Notes under the pieces: model-generated | Databases searched by the model: none | What the model saw: the letters and a program-made list of their open reading frames with translations, nothing else | What the model was told of the DNA's origin: nothing | Made by a program: the position numbers and the translations under genes | NCBI GenBank assembly: GCA_964428325.1 | Contig: CAYRXU010000001.1 | Coordinates: 66,432-130,431 of the forward strand | DNA: 64,000 nt | DNA from: JBBSZK01 sp964428325 | Lineage (GTDB): Archaea; Nanobdellota; Nanobdellia; Pacearchaeales; GW2011-AR1 | Direction of reading: 5' to 3' | In this document: positions 8,544 to 15,860 of the stretch, piece by piece | How the letters are laid out: each line of letters begins with the position of its first letter | How positions within the stretch are numbered: the stretch's first letter is position 1

Positions 8544-9133
8544 TGAAATATATTGTACAAATGAGCATGATCAGCATCTTATGTCTAGTTTTTGTTATGC
8601 ATGGAGTCATGGCAGATGTTGGCGTCGGCATTTCGCCTACGAAGGTGGTGCTCCAATTTGAAAGTGGAAGAGAAAGCCAGTTTTCGCTTCTTGTTTTCAA
8701 TTCAGGAGATAGTGACCTTAAGATATCGCTTTCTGCCGAAGGAGACATAGCCGAGTTTGTGAAGATTTCGCCTACAGAAGAAAACATTGAACCAGAACCT
8801 CGTCCGCATGCATTACCTATCAGAAATGGAGAGAATTTCGTAGTGACATTTGATGCCCCTCGCGTCTCACGACCTACTAAATATACTGGCACAATAGCTG
8901 CTGTTGGAACACCTGGGGAAGGATCTCAGTTCGGCGGAAGTGTTGGTGTGGCTACACAAGTTGAGATTACAGTTGTCCCTTCTGAATCATTGTTCCAGCG
9001 CATACCTCCAGTTTATCTTTATGTTGCAGCAGGCATTGTTGCCCTCGTAGTTATTGTATTTGCCCTGCGCAGAATGCACATGCATATTAGCTTTGGGTCT
9101 GAAACAAAAGTGCCTTCTGAAGAGAGGCCATAA
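8543..9133 (+). CDS. Exported Ig-like domain protein with C-terminal membrane anchor
   Basis: A signal peptide (about residues 1-25) precedes an Ig-like/chaperone-like beta domain that opens with VGVGISPTKVVLQF and contains the strand LLVFNSGDSDLKISL. This resembles the pilus-chaperone or DUF916-like fold seen in many cell-surface proteins. A membrane helix (about 154-174) and a short basic tail end the protein. ATG 8543 overlaps the preceding stop (TAATG), which suggests translational coupling; an upstream in-frame GTG at 8525 is less likely. The next gene encodes a larger protein with similar beta domains plus membrane helices, so they may act together at the surface. Confidence 0.7.
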   Translation: MKYIVQMSMISILCLVFVMHGVMADVGVGISPTKVVLQFESGRESQFSLLVFNSGDSDLKISLSAEGDIAEFVKISPTEENIEPEPRPHALPIRNGENFVVTFDAPRVSRPTKYTGTIAAVGTPGEGSQFGGSVGVATQVEITVVPSESLFQRIPPVYLYVAAGIVALVVIVFALRRMHMHISFGSETKVPSEERP

Positions 9134-9154
9134 AATCAAGCGGTGTGATGTGAC

Positions 9155-11038
9155 ATGGTGAATACGTCACGCGCTATTGGGGTTGTTCTTGTCCTTACGG
9201 TTATGGTAGTGCTTACTCTTCTGCCTAGTATGCCAACGGGTTTCTTTGTTGGCGATTTTAGGGTCCTTGTTGGAGTGAATGAAAGCGATATAACTAATAA
9301 CACTGAGCCTCCTTCACCGAGTGGAGGCCCTAGTGGGGGAGGTGGAGGCGGCGGTGGAGGTGGAGGAACTATGGCGACGCCTTCCTTTGAAGTCACTCCA
9401 GGAATTATTGTTGAAAATCTTCGCCAAGGTATGGGGAGAACCATCCCGATTACGGTAAAGAACCTTTATAGCGATCAGCTTATTGTGCGTACTTCCTTGA
9501 ACAACTTGAGTGACGTTGCTGTCCTGCATCAGGATGAGATAGAAATTGCTCCAAATGCTTCTTATGTATTCTTTATGGATATATTCGCTACACTTGACAC
9601 TAAAGCTGGAACTTATATTGGCAAGTTGGTTATTGACGATTTGTCAGGGGTAGATAAAGTGATAGGTGTTGTAATTGGTGTTCGTGAGCGTAGTTCGCTC
9701 TTTGATATTGTTGTGTCAGTGCCCCCAGCTTATGAGAGCGTTACGCCAGGTGCTACGTTGCTTGTTCAGGTCGATCTTGAAAATATAGGTTTGCGTGGCG
9801 ATCCTGTTGATGTTCCACTTACGGTAACTGTTATAGATCCTGATGGAAATGAGATAATTGAATCTATTAAGAAAACGGTTGCAGTGAGTACTTCGTATAG
9901 TACAGTCCAAGAATTGTCTATTCCAAGCTATGCGCCTGAAGGATTGTACATTGTAAAGGCCTCTATTGTGTATGGAAATAATGTTACTGTTGAAGCATAT
10001 GACATCTTTGAGGTAGATGGTAGCTTCCTTCTCCATAACCAGTCCATGATAGTGGCTACAGTTATCCTTGGAGTTGTTCTTGTTAGCATTATTGGTGCAG
10101 GCGCTTGGTTCTTCAGATTGCAAAATATGCAGATAGCTCGTATTGAGAAGATTGAGCGTAAAAACTCTGTAAGTGATAGGGTCTTGGCAAGAGAGTTACG
10201 TCATTATCCCGAAATAATGCGACACAGTAAGGCTGTTGCTCGAGGTGTGCACCCGACAAGAGCATTTGTGTTAGTGATGTTTGCGGCCTTAGCTATTCTT
10301 GTTGCTGCGCGATTGAATGACACTCCCCTCACAGGAAATGTCATTGCCCTCCTTTCTCCTGACGTTACTCTAGACTTGCCTTGGAATCTCATCATATTGT
10401 CTATTGTAGCATTTGCACCAGGACTCCTGATCTTCATTTATGCATTACGTAACCGAAGCATATTCTCCACTCATCTTGCTATATTTTTCTTCTTTATGTC
10501 TGCTCAGAGCATAGCTAGATTCTTTGCACTAGCATACCCTGACCCTTCACTCTTCTTCGTGCACAGAATATTCCTGGCAGGATCTTCAGTTTTTGTACTC
10601 TTGGCGCTTGCCTCAATTGGTGTGCGCACTATAACCAGATTGAAGATACCGATTGTCTTTGCAGTTGCAACGGTCATCTTTGCGTTTATCGACGCTTATT
10701 TGCTTGGAGGTCTCCTTGGAGATTACGATCATCCTTTCCTTATGATGCTCACGAGTCAGCTTGTTGCGGCACTAGGTTTGGCATTTGCAGCTTACGGATT
10801 TGCACGATATGGTGGGCGTCTATCGTCATTGGGAAGATGGATTCTCGTTGTAGCGTTTGCGATCGGAGCTATCCTTACTGAAACTCGGAGTCTTCTCGCC
10901 TACTTCGGATTTGCTTCTAAAGTTCCTCTAATTGTAGCAGCCATTGCAATAGCAATTGCAGTAGGATGGATTGCTTGCGCTTTGGCAAGTAAAAAAGATG
11001 ATACATCGTCCGAATCTTTAAAAACTTCGGCAAAGTAG
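9155..11038 (+). CDS. Multi-domain membrane protein: poly-Gly linker, two Ig-like domains, seven TM helices
   Basis: The 627-residue protein has a signal/anchor helix (about 8-28), then an 11-Gly tract near residues 61-71 and two Ig-like beta domains. The first (from FEVTPGIIVENL) and second (from FDIVVSVPPAYES) resemble the CARDB/NEW3 type that positions surface proteins. A membrane helix at about 295-318 is followed by a basic, charged cytoplasmic segment (RIEKIERKNSV) and then six more helices (about 370-610). This resembles a sensor or scaffold that joins an external binding domain to a membrane bundle, but no catalytic motif is visible. It starts 21 bases after the Ig-like protein and ends just before the VKOR gene. 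Confidence 0.65.
   Translation: MVNTSRAIGVVLVLTVMVVLTLLPSMPTGFFVGDFRVLVGVNESDITNNTEPPSPSGGPSGGGGGGGGGGGTMATPSFEVTPGIIVENLRQGMGRTIPITVKNLYSDQLIVRTSLNNLSDVAVLHQDEIEIAPNASYVFFMDIFATLDTKAGTYIGKLVIDDLSGVDKVIGVVIGVRERSSLFDIVVSVPPAYESVTPGATLLVQVDLENIGLRGDPVDVPLTVTVIDPDGNEIIESIKKTVAVSTSYSTVQELSIPSYAPEGLYIVKASIVYGNNVTVEAYDIFEVDGSFLLHNQSMIVATVILGVVLVSIIGAGAWFFRLQNMQIARIEKIERKNSVSDRVLARELRHYPEIMRHSKAVARGVHPTRAFVLVMFAALAILVAARLNDTPLTGNVIALLSPDVTLDLPWNLIILSIVAFAPGLLIFIYALRNRSIFSTHLAIFFFFMSAQSIARFFALAYPDPSLFFVHRIFLAGSSVFVLLALASIGVRTITRLKIPIVFAVATVIFAFIDAYLLGGLLGDYDHPFLMMLTSQLVAALGLAFAAYGFARYGGRLSSLGRWILVVAFAIGAILTETRSLLAYFGFASKVPLIVAAIAIAIAVGWIACALASKKDDTSSESLKTSAK
9335..9367 (+). repeat. GGN triplet tract encoding 11 consecutive glycines
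   Basis: Eleven Gly codons in a row lie between the signal helix and the first Ig-like domain. It is the second such linker in the window; compare 1093-1131. Confidence 0.65.
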
Positions 11039-11045
11039 GCAGGTC

Positions 11046-11441
11046 ATGATCAGTTTATTGTTTATTCTCGCGGTAGCAGGAATAGTGTTGTCATTCTATG
11101 CACTTCATGTTGAGCAATATGCCGGCAGAAAGAAAGGATATCAGGCCGTATGCGACATTAATGAAGAACTCTCTTGTACTCGGGCATTCACTAGCGATTA
11201 TGGCCAGACATGGGGTGTATCGAATGCAGTCTATGGGATATTCTTTTATTTGATTGTGCTTATGCTTTCGATTGCAAATGAAAGCGGATACATTCTTGTA
11301 CTCTCTCTTCTTGCAGTTGTTGGAAGCATATACCTGGCTTATGTTCAATATGGTAAGTTGAAAACACTTTGCGTTGTGTGTACTGCAATCTATCTTGTGA
11401 ATATTCTCCTACTTATCTTCTCGTTCCGGGTTGCATTCTAA
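11046..11441 (+). CDS. Vitamin K epoxide reductase (VKOR) family membrane oxidoreductase
   Basis: A 131-residue protein with four hydrophobic helices. It has the VKOR signature: a loop pair C-DINEELS-C (residues 36 and 44) followed by a conserved Ser/Gly region (SNAVYG), and a CVVC redox pair near residue 110 at the start of the last helix. VKOR homologues in prokaryotes reoxidise DsbA-like proteins and pass electrons to quinone, which drives disulfide formation outside the membrane. This is single-domain, with no fused thioredoxin domain. Its position after a surface protein operon and the abundance of Cys-rich exported proteins nearby fit a role in oxidative folding. Start ATG 11046 is eight bases after the previous stop. 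Confidence 0.85.
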   Translation: MISLLFILAVAGIVLSFYALHVEQYAGRKKGYQAVCDINEELSCTRAFTSDYGQTWGVSNAVYGIFFYLIVLMLSIANESGYILVLSLLAVVGSIYLAYVQYGKLKTLCVVCTAIYLVNILLLIFSFRVAF

Positions 11442-11494
11442 CATCATTACATTCTTGACATAAGGTTTATAAAACGGAAAGCGCTCTTAGAGTA

Positions 11495-11797
11495 ATGAAG
11501 AAAGAGGGTGTGACGACGGAAAATAGTCTTGGTCTTGCAAGTGTCGTACTTGGTATTGTGGGAATTGCATTGAGCTTGTTTAGCAGTCCTGTCGCAGGGA
11601 TTGCCCTGGGTATTGTGGGGATCGTGTTCTCATATAAGCAGGAAAAATATGCAAAGAATAGCTGGTCTAAATCAGGACGTATTCTTGGAATTGTAAGCAT
11701 TGCTGTCGCGATATTTGTCATAATATTGTTTGTTGCTGTTGGGAGTTATCTTGCGCAAAATCCTCTTGCAATTCCATCATTGGAAGGACTTCAATAA
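11495..11797 (+). CDS. Small two-helix membrane protein, DUF4190-like
   Basis: A 100-residue protein with two Gly/Ile/Val-rich membrane segments (residues 12-45 and 63-87). They carry the repeated pattern ASVVLGIVGIAL and GIALGIVGIVFSY, separated by a charged stretch (KQEKYAKNSWSKSGR). That layout matches the DUF4190 type of small membrane proteins, whose function is unknown. The gene lies 53 bases after the VKOR stop with its own TATA-like GGTTTATAAAAC at about 11465-11476, so it is probably a separate leaderless transcript. It is followed two bases later by the next membrane-anchored protein. Confidence 0.6.
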   Translation: MKKEGVTTENSLGLASVVLGIVGIALSLFSSPVAGIALGIVGIVFSYKQEKYAKNSWSKSGRILGIVSIAVAIFVIILFVAVGSYLAQNPLAIPSLEGLQ

Positions 11798-11798
11798 A

Positions 11799-12359
11799 AT
11801 GCAATCAAAACGTGCAGCCCTCGAGCTTTCTGTCGGAACTATAGTGGTTATTGTTTTGGGAGTTACAATGTTGATCATTGGAATGGTTCTTGTGAGGAAT
11901 ATTATGTGTGGCGCACTTGGATTGACAAGTGACATCAACGGTAAAGTTCGTGGAGAGATTACGCGATTGTTTGGAAGCTCGCAGGGAGAGATTGAGTGTA
12001 TTGGTGCCGTCGGAGATCCTGTTCAGATGGTTCCAGGAGAGTTGAACTCTGCTTATTGTGGCATTAATGCTGAACAAGCAGCTAATTATGAAATTACTAT
12101 CACTAGTATTGAACCTCCTCAAGGCGTGACACAGCAGCAAGTTCAGAGCTGGACGCGAGGAACGCTAGGTTGGAAGGGAGCTGTATCCCCTGGAGATACC
12201 GAACCCAAGAGAATTGTACGATTTGATGTGCCGAATAATGCTAATGAGGGTCTTTTGACAATTAATGTTGAAGTCAAGCGTGATGGCTCGCTTATCTCAA
12301 CAAAGGCCCTTGATTTTGATGTTAAGCGTGTTGGTCTTGTGAAATCAACTGTTTGCTAG
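11799..12359 (+). CDS. Pilin-like/anchored extracellular protein, 186 aa
   Basis: The N-terminus (MQSKRAALELSVGTIVVIVLG) has a short basic stretch followed at once by a long hydrophobic helix. This is a layout common in DPANN pilin-like proteins, although no clear prepilin peptidase site can be assigned. The rest is a single beta-rich domain with four cysteines, containing a strand set from YEITITSIEPP to RIVRFDVPN that looks like an Ig fold. ATG 11799 is chosen because the upstream in-frame ATG at 11730 would run inside the previous gene. Function unknown; surface structure is inferred. Confidence 0.6.
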   Translation: MQSKRAALELSVGTIVVIVLGVTMLIIGMVLVRNIMCGALGLTSDINGKVRGEITRLFGSSQGEIECIGAVGDPVQMVPGELNSAYCGINAEQAANYEITITSIEPPQGVTQQQVQSWTRGTLGWKGAVSPGDTEPKRIVRFDVPNNANEGLLTINVEVKRDGSLISTKALDFDVKRVGLVKSTVC

Positions 12360-12394
12360 ACATATCTTTATTAATAAATTAAAGATAGAATATT

Positions 12395-12796
12395 ATGGGG
12401 ACACTTATTGAGATTAATGATACACTGAAAATTTCAGTAGAAAGAGGATTTCCAGATGAACTAAAACTCGCGGAATATCTTAAAGACCCTGTAAAAACAG
12501 CTGAGAAATTTATAGGAAAAGAGTTTTCTTTTTGGAATAAAGATGAACGTCTATATCATAGGGCGCCAACTAGAGTTTTTCTTGTACAAGAAATTGATGG
12601 AAAGTGGCTGTATTGGGGAAATGCGTGGGTGATTGAACAAACAGTCTCTCAGGGAAAGACTGCAGGCAAGTATAGGATAACTAAGATATATACAAATCCA
12701 GAGTTTCAGAAGAACATGACTAACACGGAATCTCCTCCTAATAAGAGCTTTTTCGCGGGGTATCCTGTAGCAACAGTAGATCCTCAAGGATATTAG
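12395..12796 (+). CDS. Hypothetical protein, 133 aa
   Basis: A soluble 133-residue protein without signal or membrane segments. The middle is aromatic-rich (FSFWNKDERLYHR, WLYWGNAWVIEQ) and beta-rich, and it suggests a small barrel or RNA/ligand-binding fold. The C-terminus is Pro/Gly-rich. No named family is recognised. A TTATTAATAAATTAAAG stretch at about 12368-12384 gives a likely TATA element and a leaderless start. It sits just upstream of the translation-related block and could belong to it functionally, but that is only inference from position. Confidence 0.5.
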   Translation: MGTLIEINDTLKISVERGFPDELKLAEYLKDPVKTAEKFIGKEFSFWNKDERLYHRAPTRVFLVQEIDGKWLYWGNAWVIEQTVSQGKTAGKYRITKIYTNPEFQKNMTNTESPPNKSFFAGYPVATVDPQGY

Positions 12797-12836
12797 CGTT
12801 CCAAACGCTTAAAAACGCCTTTTCTTTGTTTTATAG

Positions 12837-13406
12837 ATGAATAACTATACTAAATATCGTTGGTTTTATACGTCGAATAATACGCTTGTTGTAGGTGGCA
12901 AAAGCGCGACGCAGAATGATGAGTTATTGTCTTCTGTGGTAAATAACAAGAAAAAATACTACGTTCTTCATACTAGTGCGCCAGGAAGTCCATTTAGCAT
13001 CGTCATGAAGGAAAGAGGCAAAGTCGCGAATGGAGAATTGAGGGAAGTTGCAGTATTTACAGCATGCTTCAGTCAAGCATGGAAGAAAGGTGTGAAGAAA
13101 GCACAAGTGCATATTTTTACTACAGACCAACTAAGCAAACCGAAGGGCGCTAAAGTTGGTACGTGGCATGTTAAGGGCAGCGTCAGGAAAGTTGATGCCG
13201 AACTTGCTTTAGTATTGACACGTCAGAAAGATGTGCTGCGAGCAGTTCCTGCCGCAAGTGCGAAGAAAGTGCTTGCCCAAGTAGTGCCTGGCAAGCTTGA
13301 CAAGCAAGCAGCTGTCGCTCAGTGCGAAGTTATCCTCGATAATAATGTAAGCCACGAAGAGCTCATGGGGGCCTTGCCTGCCGGAAACATGGCGGTGAGA
13401 GCATGA
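12837..13406 (+). CDS. Stand-alone NFACT-R domain protein (DUF814)
   Basis: The 189 residues carry the NFACT-R signature: YRWFYTSNNTLVVGGKSATQND, a GSPF strand where the family usually has a GA/GSP loop, an A.FTACFSQAWKKG helix, and the GTWHVKG strand near residue 110. In Rqc2/NEMF/RqcH proteins this domain contacts the 50S subunit and peptidyl-tRNA in ribosome rescue. Here the NFACT-N, HhH and coiled-coil parts are absent, so it is a single domain followed by an Ala/Val-rich tail. It overlaps the YhbY gene by four bases (ATGA) and heads a ribosomal block, so a 50S-related role is likely. The exact function of the stand-alone form is inferred. Confidence 0.8.
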   Translation: MNNYTKYRWFYTSNNTLVVGGKSATQNDELLSSVVNNKKKYYVLHTSAPGSPFSIVMKERGKVANGELREVAVFTACFSQAWKKGVKKAQVHIFTTDQLSKPKGAKVGTWHVKGSVRKVDAELALVLTRQKDVLRAVPAASAKKVLAQVVPGKLDKQAAVAQCEVILDNNVSHEELMGALPAGNMAVRA

Positions 13407-13657
13407 TACAGTTCATGAAATTCCAGATTGGAAAGTCTGGTGTAAATGAAGGCGTCCTTGAGAGTTTGCGACTTGGTTTTAAGACACATAAAGTGATACG
13501 CATTTCTGTGCTCAAGAACTTTGCACCAACAAAGGAAAAAGTGAAAGAAGTTGCAGATATGCTTGTGCGCGACCTTGGAGGACATTATACTTATGCCCTT
13601 ATTGGCTTTACTATCGTCATGAGGAGACTTTCTGCGCCCAAGAGAAAGGTTGGGTAA
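13403..13657 (+). CDS. YhbY/CRM-type RNA-binding protein
   Basis: An 84-residue protein with the fold and motifs of the CRS1-YhbY (CRM) domain: an N-terminal strand with IGKSGVNEGVLESL, a KVIRISVLKNF strand, and a C-terminal beta strand with IGFTIVMRR. The classical GxxG loop is represented only by GG in the middle. YhbY-type proteins bind large-subunit precursor ribosomes. The start overlaps the NFACT-R stop by four bases, so the two are translationally coupled, which strengthens the link to ribosome assembly. It is shorter than the bacterial family, which is about 97 residues. Confidence 0.75.
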   Translation: MIQFMKFQIGKSGVNEGVLESLRLGFKTHKVIRISVLKNFAPTKEKVKEVADMLVRDLGGHYTYALIGFTIVMRRLSAPKRKVG

Positions 13658-13690
13658 GATTTATAAGGGGTCCTTTTTACTTCTTAGAAC

Positions 13691-14101
13691 ATGGCACATA
13701 CACATACTGTTGATCCTCAAGAGCATAATAAGCAGCTAGCGCTCGAGTTGAAGAAGTCTGGAGACTTCACCCCTCCTGAGTGGGTTTCTCTCGTTAAGAG
13801 CGGTGCAGGAAGAATGAGACCTATCGATGATCCTGATTTCTGGTACAAGAGAGCGGCAAGTATTCTAAGGCAAATGCATATGCGCGGTATTGTTGGTGTT
13901 GAACGTTTGAGAACGCGATACGGAAACAGAAAGAATAGAGGCATGAGACCTGCTGAATTCAGAAAGAGCGCAGGTAAACTTATTCGAGTGATCTTACAGC
14001 AAGCTGAAACTGCAGGCCTTGTTGAAAAAGCTAAGGGAAAGAAAGCTGGGAGACAGTTGACTGCTCAAGGTAAGAAATTAATTGAAGAGGTAAAGGCATG
14101 A
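13691..14101 (+). CDS. rps19e: Ribosomal protein eS19
   Basis: A 136-residue protein with the typical eS19 features: the DPQEHNKQLALELKK helix, PPEWVSLVKSG, DDPDFWYKRAASILRQMHMRG, the GVERLRTRYG strand turn with NRGMRPAEFRKSAGKLIR, and the C-terminal GRQLTAQGKKLIEEV. eS19 is a small-subunit protein of archaea and eukaryotes needed for 40S/30S maturation. The gene has its own upstream AT-rich element (GATTTATAAGG at about 13660) and overlaps the CsrA-like gene by four bases. Length is close to the archaeal norm of about 150. Confidence 0.95.
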   Translation: MAHTHTVDPQEHNKQLALELKKSGDFTPPEWVSLVKSGAGRMRPIDDPDFWYKRAASILRQMHMRGIVGVERLRTRYGNRKNRGMRPAEFRKSAGKLIRVILQQAETAGLVEKAKGKKAGRQLTAQGKKLIEEVKA

Positions 14102-14409
14102 TAGCAATTTCGTCTTCTCAGGAAGATAAAAGGAATTTTGATATTCCTCTTGGATTAGTTATTACGAGATCGAGAGGTGAATCTCTTGCCGTTGTGAATA
14201 GAGATAGTGGAGATTCTATTGTTCTTACCCTAGGGGATAGAAAGGGCAACAAAGCACGGATCGGGATAAATGCAGGAGATAACTATGAAATTGTACGTGC
14301 TGAATTGACTCACGGAGTACCAGGTTTATATGAGGCTATTCGTGAAGGCAAACCAATAACTAAAGAGATGTTAAAAGGTTATGATGTTATGAGGGAAATG
14401 GGAAGATGA
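14098..14409 (+). CDS. CsrA-like RNA-binding domain protein inside a ribosomal operon
   Basis: The 103-residue protein contains a segment that aligns along its whole length with CsrA. It reads LVITRSRGESLAVV, then a strand with TLGDRKGNKARIGINA, then YEIVRAEL, matching the CsrA pattern LILTRRVGETL, VLGVKGNQVRIGVNAP and VHREEI. The RNA-contact residues equivalent to CsrA L4, R6 and R44 are kept, whereas R7 is Ser. An N-terminal 18 residues and a C-terminal 30-residue helix are extra. CsrA is a bacterial mRNA-binding regulator and is not a known archaeal component. Here it lies between eS19 and eL39 with 4-base overlaps on both sides, a site where other archaea often have a PDCD5-like gene. A fold-level relation is likely; the role is inferred. 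Confidence 0.7.
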   Translation: MIAISSSQEDKRNFDIPLGLVITRSRGESLAVVNRDSGDSIVLTLGDRKGNKARIGINAGDNYEIVRAELTHGVPGLYEAIREGKPITKEMLKGYDVMREMGR

Positions 14410-14606
14410 CGCAGCATTATCACAAAAAAGTTGTTCTTGGAGTACATGGTCGAAGAACAAAGTGGGCACCATTTTGGGCAGTTATCCGTGCATTTGGTAA
14501 GGGTAAGAGGGCGCATCCTTCACAATTGACTCACGTTAGAAGATCATGGAGACGCTCAAAGCTGAAGATCAAGCCGCGTAGAGCTCACAAGACGCATCTA
14601 GGATAA
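14406..14606 (+). CDS. rpl39e: Ribosomal protein eL39
   Basis: A 66-residue, very basic protein with the conserved C-terminal core RRSWRRSKLKIKPRR, which matches the archaeal/eukaryotic eL39 end (HWRRSKLKV). eL39 lines the peptide exit tunnel. The N-terminal part is longer and different from the usual 51-residue form (HYHKKVVLGVHGRRTKWAPFWAVIRAFGKG keeps the basic pattern loosely). The start overlaps the CsrA-like stop (ATGA), and the gene runs straight into eL31, the canonical archaeal order. Confidence 0.85.
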   Translation: MTQHYHKKVVLGVHGRRTKWAPFWAVIRAFGKGKRAHPSQLTHVRRSWRRSKLKIKPRRAHKTHLG

Positions 14607-14610
14607 TAAC

Positions 14611-15132
14611 ATGGCCGAAACAAAACAACACACTGAAAGAACATACGTCATTCCTCTGAAGAAGGAATGGTCAAAGGTACCTAGCTATAAGCGAACGCGC
14701 AAGGCCATTGTGGCGATTAAGCAGTTCGTTGCACGGCACATGAAAGTTTACGATAGAGACTTGGACAAGATCAAAGTTGACAAGTACTTGAACAATGAAA
14801 TCTGGTCGAGAGGATCAACTAATGCACCTACTCGTGTGAAGGTGAAGGCTATCCAAGAGAAAGACCATGTTAGAGTAACTTTTGCTGAAACTCCAAAGCA
14901 CATTACTTTCACTCACGAGAAGCATTCACGCCATCACAAGAAAGCTGAGAAGAAAGCTCCTGCCGTTGAAGAGAAAAAAGAGAAGACTGCTGAAGAAGCT
15001 AAGGCAGAGCAAGAGAAAGAACAGTCAGCCGCTATTGTTAAGGAACAGATTGCAGAACAGCAGACAAAGGCCGCTAAGCACACCACCAAGGTGAAGACTC
15101 CTGAAATCCAGAGAATGGCTTTGAAGAAGTAA
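14611..15132 (+). CDS. rpl31e: Ribosomal protein eL31 with long charged tail
   Basis: Residues 1-95 match eL31: TERTYVIPLKKEWSKVPSYKR, TRKAIVAIKQFVARHM, VDKYLNNEIWSRGS and the PTRVKVKAIQ strand. eL31 sits beside the exit tunnel of the large subunit. Unlike the usual 85-95-residue archaeal form, this one carries about 75 further residues rich in Lys, Glu and Ala (HHKKAEKKAPAVEEKKEKT). This is a low-complexity extension probably exposed on the ribosome surface. It starts four bases after eL39. Confidence 0.9.
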   Translation: MAETKQHTERTYVIPLKKEWSKVPSYKRTRKAIVAIKQFVARHMKVYDRDLDKIKVDKYLNNEIWSRGSTNAPTRVKVKAIQEKDHVRVTFAETPKHITFTHEKHSRHHKKAEKKAPAVEEKKEKTAEEAKAEQEKEQSAAIVKEQIAEQQTKAAKHTTKVKTPEIQRMALKK

Positions 15133-15161
15133 GTTTAAATTTTACTTTTCTAACTAGATTT

Positions 15162-15860
15162 ATGCATCTTAAAGAACACATTAAAAATAGTGCTTCTGCT
15201 GAGCGTGCTCGTGTATCTCAACGATTTTTCAAAACAGGTAAAGGAGAATATGGTGAAGGAGATGTTTTCGTTGGATTAACTGTGCCGCAATGCCGGGAGA
15301 TTGCGAAGAAGTTTGCGCACCTATCCCTAGAAGAGATTAGGGGACATTTAGCCTCAGAATTGCATGAAGAAAGAATGATCGCCTTATTGATTTTAGTTGA
15401 GAAATACAATAATGAAAAAGATAGCAGAAATATTATATTTAATTTCTATTTAGATAACATGAGTCGAATTAATAATTGGGACCTAGTAGATTTAAGTGCG
15501 GATAAGATTGTAGGTAAATTTTTATTTGAGCAAAATAAAGATGGAAAGATTCTAACTTCTCTTACAAAGTCAAATGTTCTCTGGGAGCGCCGTATAGCCA
15601 TAGTTTCTACACTCTACTTTATCAGAAAAAATAAATTTGATTTGACTTTTGAAATGTGTGAGTTGCTTATGAAAGACAAGCAGGATCTTATTCACAAGGC
15701 TTGTGGATGGATGTTACGCGAAGTTGGCAAGAAAGATGAAAAGGTTCTTAAGGTGTTTTTGAAGAAGCATTATATGAACATGCCTCGAACGATGTTACGT
15801 TATGCTATTGAAAGATTTTCCCAAGACGAGAGGAAGAGATATTTGGAGGGAACAATATGA
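15162..15860 (+). CDS. AlkD-like DNA alkylation repair protein
   Basis: A 232-residue all-helical HEAT-like protein that matches the DNA alkylation repair (AlkD/COG4912) family. Shown by FVGLTVPQCREIAKKF near the start, the NNWDLVDLSADKIVG motif in the middle, WERRIAIVSTLYFIR, and HKACGWMLREVGKKD. AlkD-type proteins remove alkylated bases without base flipping by wrapping the duplex. The motif NNWDLVD holds the Trp and Asp usually assigned to catalysis. The gene has a leaderless-type promoter (GTTTAAATTTTAC at about 15133) and ends with a four-base overlap with the Cbf5 gene. Confidence 0.85.
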   Translation: MHLKEHIKNSASAERARVSQRFFKTGKGEYGEGDVFVGLTVPQCREIAKKFAHLSLEEIRGHLASELHEERMIALLILVEKYNNEKDSRNIIFNFYLDNMSRINNWDLVDLSADKIVGKFLFEQNKDGKILTSLTKSNVLWERRIAIVSTLYFIRKNKFDLTFEMCELLMKDKQDLIHKACGWMLREVGKKDEKVLKVFLKKHYMNMPRTMLRYAIERFSQDERKRYLEGTI

